Below are positions 1 through 9,669 of a DNA stretch of 64,000 bases, piece by piece (the first letter of the stretch is position 1; each line of letters opens with the position of its first letter). The notes below the pieces were generated by a model, which saw nothing but the letters and a program-made list of their open reading frames with translations, searched no databases and had not been told where the DNA came from. This stretch comes from Hemicordylus capensis (Eukaryota > Chordata > Lepidosauria > Squamata > Cordylidae), in assembly GCF_027244095.1 (NCBI RefSeq), contig NC_069658.1, positions 264,314,687 through 264,378,686 on the forward strand, given 5' to 3'. The position numbers and the translations under genes are program-made.

Positions 1-70
1 AGGCCCTCTCAAATGCAGGGTACAGATAGGAAGTATATTACTGTACATGCATTGAACTTAATGTGTGAAA

Positions 71-137
<67 letters not shown>

Positions 138-315
138 ACATTTCTCTTCCTCCAAGGAGCCCAGACTGGTGTACATGGTTATGTGTACCCTCACAACAAC
201 CCTGTGAGGTAGTTTAGACTGAGAGATACATGACTGGCCCAGAGTCACTCAGTGAGTTTCATGGCTGAAAGGGGATTTGAATTCGGGTCTCCCCGGTCCT
301 AGTCCAACACTCTAA
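71..315 (-). repeat. tRNA-derived SINE with (AGAT)n tail
   Basis: On the minus strand this reads as a tRNA-like head (Pol III boxes around gaccggggagacccgaattc), a body, and an L2-like 3' end near 140-165 followed by an (AGAT)n tail, seen on the plus strand as (ATCT)n at 71-137. Related copies are at 16351-16575, 51187-51432 and 60413-60580. Confidence 0.75.
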
Positions 316-530
316 TCTGTAAATGTATGCAGTGTACGCAGACTGTACGTGCATTGAACATAATGTGTGAATAGGGCTTTAGTTAGCTACATTCTGTTAA
401 TTTTCACCCCTCATCTCTCTCTGTGCTCATTGGTTCCTGATGTCTACTTATACAAACTTCCAGGGCACTTTCCAGCTCTTGCCTGAGCAACAAATTGACA
501 CTGAGCTTGTAGTGTTTGGGTCCTTGTATA

Positions 531-804
531 GTCACCTAATGGTGCAGCGGGGAAATGACTTGAATCGCAAGTCAGAGGTTGCCAGTTTGAATCCCCGCTG
601 GTATGTTTCCCAGACTATGTTTCCCAGACTATGAGAAACACCTATATCTGGCAGGAGCGATACAGGAAGATGCTGAAAGGCATCATTTCATACTGCGTGG
701 GAGATGGCAATAGTAAACCGCTCCTGTACTCTACCAAAGAAAAACCACAGGGCTCTGTGGGCGCCAGGAGTTGACATCGACTCGACGGCACACTTTACCT
801 TTAC
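531..804 (+). repeat. Sauria-type SINE (Bov-B tail)
   Basis: tRNA-like head with B box (gttgccagtttgaatcc), a central region, and a 3' tail ending tcgacggcacactttacc plus (TTTACC) units. That tail resembles the Bov-B LINE 3' end, so Bov-B-type reverse transcriptase is the inferred mobiliser. The head carries a short internal duplication (tatgtttcccagac). Confidence 0.75.
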
Positions 805-849
805 AGATACCTAGGGCCAAACTGAATGAGACATGAGCATTCTGTATAC

Positions 850-884
850 TGTGTTTGAAACACCCATCATGTGTTTCAAACACA
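850..884. repeat. Perfect 14-bp inverted repeat
   Basis: Arms 850-863 and 871-884 are exact reverse complements around a 7-base loop, and each arm is itself nearly palindromic (gtgtttgaaacac). Confidence 0.7.
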
Positions 885-885
885 G

Positions 886-1183
886 GGAGGAGAGCTGGTC
901 TTGTGGTAGCAAGCATGACTTGTCCCCATAGCTAAGCAGGGTCTGCCCTGGTTGCATCTGAATGGGAGACTTGATGTGTGAGAACTGCAAGATATTCCCC
1001 TCAGGGGATGGAGCCGCTCTGAGAAGAGCAGAAGGTTTCAAGTTCCCTCCCTGGCTTCTCCAAGATAGGGCTGAGAGAGATTCCTGCCTGCAACCTTGGA
1101 GAAGCCACTGCCAGTCTGTGAAGACAATACTGAGCTAGATAGAGCAATGGTCTGACTCAGTATATGGCAGTTTCCTATGTTCC
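886..1183 (+). repeat. 5S rRNA-derived SINE
   Basis: Bases ~922-972 match the 5S internal promoter region (agctaagcagggtc, then cctggtt and tgggagac). After that come a body and the tail ending tatggcagtttcctatgttcc. A closely related copy is at 26120-26431. Confidence 0.75.
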
Positions 1184-1430
1184 ATTTTATTTTTCAAAAC
1201 ACAGCTGCAGGGAGGATAGAATTAGGGCTACAGAATCTAACCCTTTTCCTGCTGTGCCATGGTTCTAGTCCACATTGCCCCCCAAAGTTGCTATTGGCTG
1301 TGGAAGGGAAAACTTATGGCCAAGTTATGCCCATCATCCTCCCTGCCCGTGTTTTGAAGGGAGAATTTAAATCAAGTAATCAGCATGGGGACAAAAGTGA
1401 TTGAAGCTTCTGTCTTTGTTACCACTTCTA

Positions 1431-2210
1431 CAGGTGAAACTCGGAAAATTAGAATATCGTGCAAAAGTCCATTAATTTCAGTAATGCAAATTAAAAGGTG
1501 AAACTGATATATGAGACAGACGCATTACATGCAAAGCGAGATAAGTCAAGCCTTAATTTGTTATAATTGTGATGATCATGGCGTACAGCTCATGAAAACC
1601 CCAAATCCACAATCCCAGAAAATTAGAATATTACATGGAACCAAGAAGACAAGGATTGTTGAAAAGAACAATATCGGACCTCTGAAAAGTATAAGCATGC
1701 ATATGTATTCAGTACTTGGTTTGGGCCCCTTTTGCAGCAATTACTGCCTCAATGCGGCGTGGCATGGATGCTATCAGCCTGTGGCACTGATGAGGTGTTA
1801 TGGAAGACCAGGATGCTTCATTAGCGGCCTTCAGCTCTTCTGCGTTGTTTGGTCTCATGTCTCTCATCCTTCTCTTGGCAATGCCCCATAGATTCTCTAT
1901 AGGGTCAGGTCAGGCGAGTTTGCTGGCCAGTCAAGCACAGTACACTGTATACTTTTCAGAGGTCCGATATTGTTCTATTCTACAATCCTTGTCTTCTTGG
2001 TTCCATGTAATATTCTAATTTTCTGGGATTGTGGATTTGGGGTTTTCATGAGCCGTACGCCATGATCGTCACAATTATAACAAATTAAGGCTTGACTTAT
2101 CTCGCTTTGCATGTAATGCGTCTATCTCATATATCAGTTTCACCTTTTAATTTGCATTACTGAAATTAATGGACTCTTGCACGATATTCTAATTTTCCGA
2201 GTTTCACCTG
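1431..2210 (-). mobile_element. Tc1/mariner element, internally deleted, ~260-bp inverted ends
   Basis: Starts CAGGTGAAACTCGG and ends with its reverse complement, flanked by TA on both sides (1429-1430, 2211-2212), the Tc1/mariner target duplication. The inverted ends (1431-1693 and 1949-2210) are nearly identical. The 255-base centre keeps, on the minus strand at ~1853-1909, PDPIENLWGIAKRRMRDMR, the C-terminal catalytic-Glu region of a DDE transposase. The rest of the transposase is missing. Confidence 0.88.
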
Positions 2211-2319
2211 TATAGTGCGCTGCCTTCAAAGCTATGACATCTCTAAGATGTAGGGCTGAAGGAAGAAGCAGATTTTACATGGAGTGTCTTTATTTGATAG
2301 GAACTAATGGACATTTTAG

Positions 2320-2560
2320 TCACCTTAAGTGGCACAGCGGGGAAATGCTTGACTAACAAGCAGAAGGTTACCAGTTCAAATCCCCGCTGGTACTATATTG
2401 GGCAGCAGCGATACAGGAAGATGCTGAAAGGCATCATCTCACACTGCGTGGGAGGAGGCAATGGTAGGGTAACCCCCTCCTGTATTCTACCAAAAGAAAA
2501 CCACAGGGCTCTGTGGGTGCCAGGAGTCGAGATCAACTTGACGGCACACTTTACCTTTAC
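2320..2560 (+). repeat. Sauria-type SINE with target duplications
   Basis: tRNA-like head, body and tail ending cggcacactttacctttac. It is flanked by a 16-base direct duplication, ctaatggacattttag at 2304-2319 and ctaatgggcattttag at 2561-2576 (one mismatch), proving target-primed insertion of this copy. Confidence 0.85.
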
Positions 2561-3033
2561 CTAATGGGCATTTTAGTTTAGTTTTTGCTCTATTCAGTTA
2601 TATTACTTGGCTAATAGCTGTAGCGAGGAGGTTATCTGTCTAGCTGCCTCTATACAGCAGTTCTTTACTTGTTGTGTTCCTCTCCTCCAGGGGAAGTGAC
2701 AATCAAGATTCTCCCACCAATGGAGACTCAGGGGCTGGGCCCAGCTGATGTCCCAGAACTTATGGAGCGTGTGCAGGAGACCATGCTCTCCACCTTCCAT
2801 GAAATTTCAGGAGATGCTGGGAAGAAAGCATGAGTCGTTCAAGAAGTGATGTCTGCTCAGAGACCAATTGCCCAGGATCTTAGAAACCAAGCCAACCAGG
2901 CATTTCCTCCCATGCTTCCACTATTAGGCTCTTTGTTTACCTATCTACACCCACCTCACTGGCTTAGCCTGGGCATCTGCTGGACCAGGAAAGCCATCTA
3001 TAAGACTAAAGCTGTTGATGATTGGAAAGCAGA

Positions 3034-3210
3034 GTGAAGCCAGAGGTTGCCGGTTTGAATCCCCGCTGGAAACACCTATATCGGGCAGCAGCGATATAGG
3101 AAGATGCTGAAAGGCATCATCTCATACAGCATGGAAGATGGCAATAGTAAACCCCTCCAGGGCTCTGTGGTCTCCAAGGGTCACCAACTCAACAGGACAC
3201 TTTACTTTAC
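3034..3210 (+). repeat. Sauria-type SINE, 5'-truncated and internally deleted
   Basis: Begins inside the B box (agaggttgccggtttgaatc), keeps the body, and ends cactttactttac. The segment after cccctcc is shortened. Confidence 0.7.
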
Positions 3211-3245
3211 AAATGTGTCACCCTGTTGGAGCCAGTGTTGGTTTT

Positions 3246-4072
3246 TAGCCTACTTTCCAGTAGGCTTATGAGATCACGTGTGTGTGTGACCCCTTATCAA
3301 CTTTGCAACGCCTGGACCAATATGAACCAAATCAGGTACAGTTGTAGGGACACATAGGGACACCTCAGTGGTGTAGTTTCTGATGATGTCATCCACCCCA
3401 ATTCAAGATGGCGGATGCGTAAACATTTGAGGAGCAAGTGGGCTAATTTGTGAACCGCCCAACCGATTTGAACCAAATTTGCTACAGCTGTAGGGGCACA
3501 TGGGAAAACCTCAATGGCATAGCTTATTATGATGTCATCTACTCCAATCCAAGATGTTGGATGTGAGAACGTTTGAGGAGCAAGCGGGCTAACTTGTGGA
3601 CTGTCTAATCAATTTGAACAAAATGAGGTACAGTTGTAGTGAGTGACACACAGGGACACCTCAATTGCATAGTTCGTGATGATGTCATCCACCCTGATTC
3701 AAGACGGCATATGCGTAAACTTTGGAGGCACAAGTGGGCTAACTTGTGAACCGCTTAACTGATTTGAACCAAATTTGCTACAGCTGTATCGACACATAGG
3801 GATTCCCCACTGGCGTAGTTTGTGATGATATCATCCACCCCGATCCAAGATGGCAGATGCATGAACATTTGAGGTGCAAGTGCACTAACTTGACTACAGG
3901 GATACCTCAGTGGTGTAGTGTGTAATGATGTCATCCATCTTGATCCAAGATGGAGAACGCATGAACATTTGAGGTGCAAGAGATCTAACTTGTGGACCTT
4001 TGAACCAAATTTAGTCCATTTGTAGAGATAGTGAAAGGAAAGCAGGCAGATTAATTCTTACTAGAACAACTT
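3246..4072. mobile_element. Unclassified element of ~147-bp tandem units with inverted ends
   Basis: Left end agcctactttc and right end gaaagcaggca are imperfect inverse copies. Between them lie about five diverged direct units of ~147 bases, each with gatgatgtcatccac, aagatggcggatg-like and gtgggctaacttgtg landmarks. A second, shorter member with two units is at 40021-40483 with the same ends. A hairpin (agcctact, ttcc, agtaggct) sits at the left end. No coding capacity is seen. Confidence 0.6.
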
Positions 4073-4412
4073 GTTCTGTTGTGGGACAATCTCCTTCAAT
4101 TACACACGTTTCTGGCTGCAGATCTAATGCGGATTTTCCTTCTCCCTGTATGCTTGGGTTTTGATGAGCTTTAGGCAGATAAATAAAATAAAAATCAGGT
4201 TACCAGATTTTTCACCAATTGAACATGTATTTGGCACCTTTTTAAAAAAGCCAATTAATCTTTGTTTTTAACCCGAAGCATTGTTTCAGGACTTGAAAGA
4301 GATGTGTGTGGCTTTATGATTACCATATAGGCCAGCCAATCAGCACTCTGCACAGGTAACAAAGATGGCTTTGTAATTGTCACAAGGGCCAGCTAACCTC
4401 TGTTCAGTGCAA

Positions 4413-4729
4413 CTGGGTGCTTTCCAGATTAGACCCTACAATGGGGTCACGTCGTATCTCGGAAGTGTGCTTCCACACTTCCTGCATCGTGACACCGCAG
4501 TCCCTACGGGGACAGCAGGGTACTGTTCACATTTCCAATGCCTTGTTGTGAATTTAATAGCTGCGATGTAGAGCAAGGACCGTTGTATATCTGGTGTGAA
4601 AATGATGCTGTTTTTCTGGGTTGTTAGTTGCTGCGAAACTGCTCCCCCTGCTGTTTACATCCCGGATGCGACTTGCCCAAACAAAGGCATTTTGCTGCTG
4701 TTCCAGCAGCTAGTCTGGAAAGTGTCCTG
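4413..4729. mobile_element. hAT-like non-autonomous element
   Basis: Ends are inverse copies (ctgggtgctttccag and ctggaaagtgtcctg). It is related over its length to 10510-10813. No target duplication is visible. Confidence 0.5.
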
Positions 4730-4739
4730 GCTTCTGTTG

Positions 4740-6900
4740 GAAACAGAAATAGCTGGTTGCTCCTGAGCTTAGTTATCTTAGGAAGGCTGGCCAAAAATGG
4801 GTGAGTGTGGATTCAAAGCAGACTCACCATGTACGCCTGCACAGCTTTTATAGCAACCAAACAACTGAAGATTCAACTACTTTAGTATGCTATGCAAATT
4901 TCATTTTTTTCATTAATTTTTTTCTGATGGCATTGCTAGTTTTGATGGTTTCTACTCCCATTGCAAAATCAGTTACAACTTTCTTTGCTGCTGCCTAGGG
5001 AAACATGACTGAGAAGCATGAGGCTTGCTGCCTTGTTTTGTTTACAAAAATTCTTGTCCTAGGGCCTCAAAGATGTGCAGAGTACCTTGTCTTTTTGAAA
5101 AACATGCTTCCTTACCTGTCTGGATATGCTGCAGAGTGTGGTGTATTTCTGGGTTCTTGTTTTTTTTTTTTTACTATTGGGATTCATATACCTCTTTATT
5201 AGGAAAATGTCTCAAGGTGGCTAACATCATCAGCTCGAAAGTTGTGCCTCTGCCTGCCTGTCTTATGATGACAGAGGCCCCACAGAACTTTTATATTAAA
5301 AGTTAATATAAGACAATCCCCCCAAAAAACAAATAGACAAAATAGGAGCAATGATTCACTAGGGACTGGTTCTAGAACATATAGACTGTCCCTGGTAAAT
5401 AGAGACATTTGGAGTGTATGCCATTGTCATTTTAGTTTTTTAAGTTAATTTTATTTAGGAAGAGTTTGAGTTTATGGAGAAGAATCTGCATATGAGAGGT
5501 AACAGAACAGAAGATTAAGAGGGTACCATGGGAATAGACAATTAAGCTTATCCTGTTTCCTGACTGATTTTATTCACAAAACAGAATTGGCTAAGGACAA
5601 CAATAGGTTTTTCTAGTGGTGTGTATGTGACTTACTAATTATTAGAATACCAGCCATAATTGCTATATAGGTGTAACACTGGCAGATTCAATCAAACTTT
5701 ATTACAACCAGCAAACTAAGAGGAAGATTTTTTTAATAAAAGGAAAATAAAAATTTAAAAATTAGGGTTCTGCACTCTTGAGGAGGATGTCTCTAGCCAC
5801 CATTCCAACTGAAATTAATTTTGTTTGTGCCACTTGCTGCGTATGGAATAAAGAATCTCTCAAGTGCCTAAATGTAAAGACGGGTGCGTGTGTTTTCATC
5901 TGATCGATGCTGCACAGCCTGCAGTTTTAGCCCCCCCCTTCCCCCCAGCCCTCTCCAGGCTTTGCTATGGGAGCCATCGCTGGGAAAGGCGGCATTGTGA
6001 GGCGAGCACCTGTTGCCCTGGCAACTGACACCACTGAAGCGACAGGGACGGCTTGGCTTGTGCAAGAGAGCTCCTGTTTGGAGGAATTCGCAACCTGATT
6101 GTGAGGCAAGATAGATGTTTCAATGCCCTCCCTGAAGACTGGACCCAAGGCCTGTGCCCTTAACTTTGCCTTAGAGATTTCAACCTTATTGGAAGCAGGT
6201 AAACATGCCTCAGGTAGACCCATCTAACCTTGTAGCTTCCCACTGGTCCCCCCCCCCTTCAGCCCTATTGGCTCCTCCCAAGTAGACGGCCCTCCTTCCT
6301 TCCCAATTTCCTTTACGGTCAGATCAGAAATTCAAATGGGCAACAAGTCAATGACCACTTCTAGGGGAGGGCTATTCCATCTGGAACTGGGTTAATGAAC
6401 CCCTTTCCTAGCCAGTTGTTCCACTTTCCAGGGCCCAGATAAGACTTGACTCATCCGGGGAACAGGGTACCAGGCTATTTGGAGTACTGAGACACAGTAC
6501 TGACTACTGAGACAGAGTACTGGACTCGGTGGACTTTTAATCTGACTTTTTGCCAGCAAAGCAATTCTTATGTTCTTGCCTAATAAATCATATACATATT
6601 GGTAGGTAGCACTGCGGCCTAGTCCTGCAACTCAGCCAGTCAGATTATTATGTAGCGATGGGCAGTGACCCAGCTGAGACCAACAGAAGTTTTATTTTCA
6701 ACCACTGGGCACAGGATAACAGGCCACTCTCTGTTTACCTCTTCTCACAAGACTTGTTTCGGAAGCTTCCCATACCACACAGGCCCTTCATCTCCCAGGA
6801 CTCACTCTAACTTCAAGGACACACACACACAGATCCTCCAGGGAATGCCCCTAGAGATGCATGGGGCATTCTGTTACAACCGACATTGCAGCCTTTAGAA
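4740..6900. other. Intergenic, mostly unrecognised
   Basis: AT-rich non-coding sequence. Around 5190-5300 there is a weak antisense LINE-tail-like stretch (caaggtggctaac). Around 6480-6530 a short direct repeat (ctgagacacagtactg, ctgagacagagtactg) occurs. No exon-like open frame was found. Confidence 0.4.
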
Positions 6901-7037
6901 TGGTTATGTTCAGTTACACTTCTATCCCACCTTTCCTCCAAAAAGCTGAGGGTGGCACACAACGTTTTTCCTCCTCCTGCTTCATTTTATCTTCACAACA
7001 AGGTTAGGCTGAGAGAGACAGTGAAGCTATTCCCATG

Positions 7038-7083
7038 ATCAGTAGAAAGCGGGCTAAGGGAACCTAGCCCGCTTTCTACTGAT
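7038..7083. repeat. Perfect 19-bp hairpin
   Basis: Arms 7038-7056 and 7065-7083 (atcagtagaaagcgggcta and its reverse complement) enclose an 8-base loop. GC-rich sequence resembling 21360-21640 follows, so this may be one end of a decayed element. Confidence 0.7.
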
Positions 7084-9060
7084 TGTCGGAACCACCGGGC
7101 TCGCGGGCAAGCCTGGTGGTTCCAAGGCGGCTAGCCCGCCTAATTCCCCCTCCCCTTAAATAAGATTAACAGAGCGAGTGCTCCGTTCACCTCAGTTCTT
7201 TTGCTCGTCTTTGGCACTTCAGTGGCACATGAGTAGACCCCTGACCGGGAGGCTGCAGCCAGCCTCCTGGCCCGGGGGGGGGGGGTGCTCTCCAGAATGC
7301 CCCACGCACTCATGTGGGGCATCCTGGAACTTCCGGGGGCCGAGTGGCCCCCGATCCCCACAGCCTCCACTGGATCCGTGATGAAGCCGGCAGTCGTGTG
7401 GGGGTTGTGCTTAGTAAAGATTTAGAAGACTATAGGCCCAATTCTATGTATATTTATTCAGAAATAAGACTTTGTGTAATCAGGGGGACTATGAGATGCC
7501 TTAGTCATTATCTTGAGAGATAAAGGTTATCTCCTTAAGCATGTGTTTGAGGGATATATATCAGGCTGTATATAAATATGATGAATAAATAAATATGCTT
7601 TTTTAAAAAAGGAAAAATTCTTTTTTTCTTTTTTAAATTGAAAACCACTCTGAGAAGGTGGGGAAGCTGTTTTCATGACTGATGCAAGGGCCAGCCAATC
7701 AGAGCAAAGCCATGTACAGTGCCACAACGGCTGACCAGTTTCTGTTCCAACCAGAACAGCAGTTTCCCCAAAGCTTAATCCAGAGGGGAAAGTAGTAGCT
7801 TGTTCTTTGTTTTTGGAGAGAATGCATTTCCACAGTAGGTTTAATGCTGAATTGATGTATTTCTGAATAGTAAGAAACTGGTACATTCAGTTACTGGTAC
7901 ATTCCGGAATAATATCTCAAGTGCATCTGTAGGGCTTCTAAGCACTAGGTGGTGCACCCTGCTTGACAGCTAGATAGTTATTGTGCAAAGAAGGTGTCTG
8001 AAGTGCAGGAAAGAGGATCAAGATTATTCAAAACACAGGCTGAAGGAGATGGCTGTGACACTCTGAAACTTCAGGAAAGGATAAGAAGAAGCTAGGAATT
8101 AAGGGGGTTAGGAAAAATTAGAGGCTTGTAGCAATGAGGAATCAAGAGAACCAGTGCTGACAGTTGGATCTAAGCAGGTGGCAGCTAGCAGCCGGGGTAG
8201 AAGGATTTGAGGTGGTTTCATTGGACATGGAAGGTTTTAGAGCTGAAGTTGCAGACTGCCACAAGAGTAAACATTTATATTCCAGATGTCCCCCACCCTC
8301 ATTGCCTTCATTACTCACACATACTGAATTTTACTGTTACTCAGAATCTGGAACCCAAAATCGACTTTTTCTCCCACTGAGATATTGATAGGGAAAAAGC
8401 TATGCAAAATCCCCAAACTATTAATAAGCAAATTAGCAAATGTTATCATTTTTTCAGGTATGGAACCACAATTTTGGAATGTTTAAGCACCTTTCAACCC
8501 TGGTTAATATTTGGGATGTGTTTATTTAAGGCTTTATATCCCATCTTTTTATTTTCAGTTGAATTCAAGGTGGCTAATAATGGGAAATTAAAACATGACA
8601 ACATTAAAATACAGTAAAACAGACACAGCAGTAAACAGCAGCTATAAAATATCACAAAAACAGAGAGGTAAAAACCAGTACAACTACTAGGTAGCAGTTC
8701 AGAAAATAATGGGAAAGGTCTGTTGAAATGAAACATTAAGCCCTATCTGAAAGTTAGGGAAGGTGCTTCCTGAAGATCAGGTGGTAGGGAGCACCAGATT
8801 GGACTGAAGTGGGGTTTAAACTAAGAATAACTGGTAGACCATATCAGCGTTTGAAATGTTTGGGCTAGGCATTTTAACAACTTAAAGTATGAGTTGCAAC
8901 ATACCCACCCAATCTGTTTTTCCTTCTTTCTATCTCAGACCTCTATGTCATTTCTGACAATTCCAACTCCATGTCCTGCTCAACTTGGACCTGACCATTT
9001 AGGTAGCCTGTTCTGTTTGCTTCTTGCACTGCAGTGAAATCCTGTCCCATTAGCAGGATC
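7084..9060. other. Intergenic upstream of TEKTL1, mostly unrecognised
   Basis: GC-rich stretch to ~7400, then AT-rich sequence. An antisense LINE-tail-like fragment lies at ~8512-8735 (tatatcccatctttttattt, caaggtggctaat). No clear promoter of TEKTL1 is visible. Confidence 0.35.
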
Positions 9061-9092
9061 CTAGTGTGATATTTGCTCCTCTTCCCTGGCAG

Positions 9093-9669
9093 CACCAATA
9101 CCACAATCACAGCCATGGGACCCCCTGCCCACCTGTTGTCGGGTCAGGTAGGGGCAGAAAAATGGCACAAGGATACCCGTACAACAGTGCAGGACACCAC
9201 CAAGCTGACAAAGTATTGCGGAAAAGAGGCACTCGATCTTTGGCGTCCTGTCCGAGCCCCAGGTGAGCCAGAAGAGACCCCATATGAGCGCAAGCTTAGG
9301 AAAGACTCATGGAAATTCAAGTTAGATATACTGGCATCCGGAGAGGTGAACACAAAGCCACCTGAGGGGCCAGGAGTGACCCTGTGGAAGAGCAAATTTA
9401 AACCACCCCCTTGGGTTACCAAGATAGCCTTGTCCTGCTTCCGAGATTTCACGAACACCAAGAATAACGAATTTGTGGCCCAGTACACCAGGGCAACTCG
9501 CCTGGTGGTGAGCCGTCTGCGCCAGGCCTTCATTGAGATCAACGAGCAGGTCAAGACACTGGTGCGTGTGAGAGAGCAGCTCGATGCCACGCTGGCTAAA
9601 ATTCGCCAAAGCCTCATTACCAACAAGCAGAGCCAAGCCATCCGGGAGCACCGGCCAACATCAGAGAAG
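9093..9669 (+). CDS. TEKTL1: TEKTL1 exon 1 (first coding exon; may begin at a splice acceptor)
   Basis: Coding runs from 9115 to 9669 (185 residues, phase 0) and ends AAG before GTAAGA. A pyrimidine-rich stretch and CAG end at 9092, so the exon may start at 9093 and be preceded by an unseen non-coding exon. The encoded part has a basic N-terminal stretch and then a long amphipathic helix rich in Arg, Glu and Leu (about residues 130-180). The plus frame stays open while flanking sequence has stops. Confidence 0.8.

Noticed and set aside
920-972. Possible 5S rRNA gene
   Set aside because: Only the internal promoter part is 5S-like and it runs into a SINE body; full-length 5S is absent.
1511-1891. 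126-codon plus-strand open frame
   Set aside because: It is antisense to the Tc1/mariner transposase remnant and runs through the inverted ends.
3300-4040. Regular direct repeats, considered as a CRISPR-like array
   Set aside because: Units are ~147 bases, diverged and contiguous without spacers, in a vertebrate nuclear genome.
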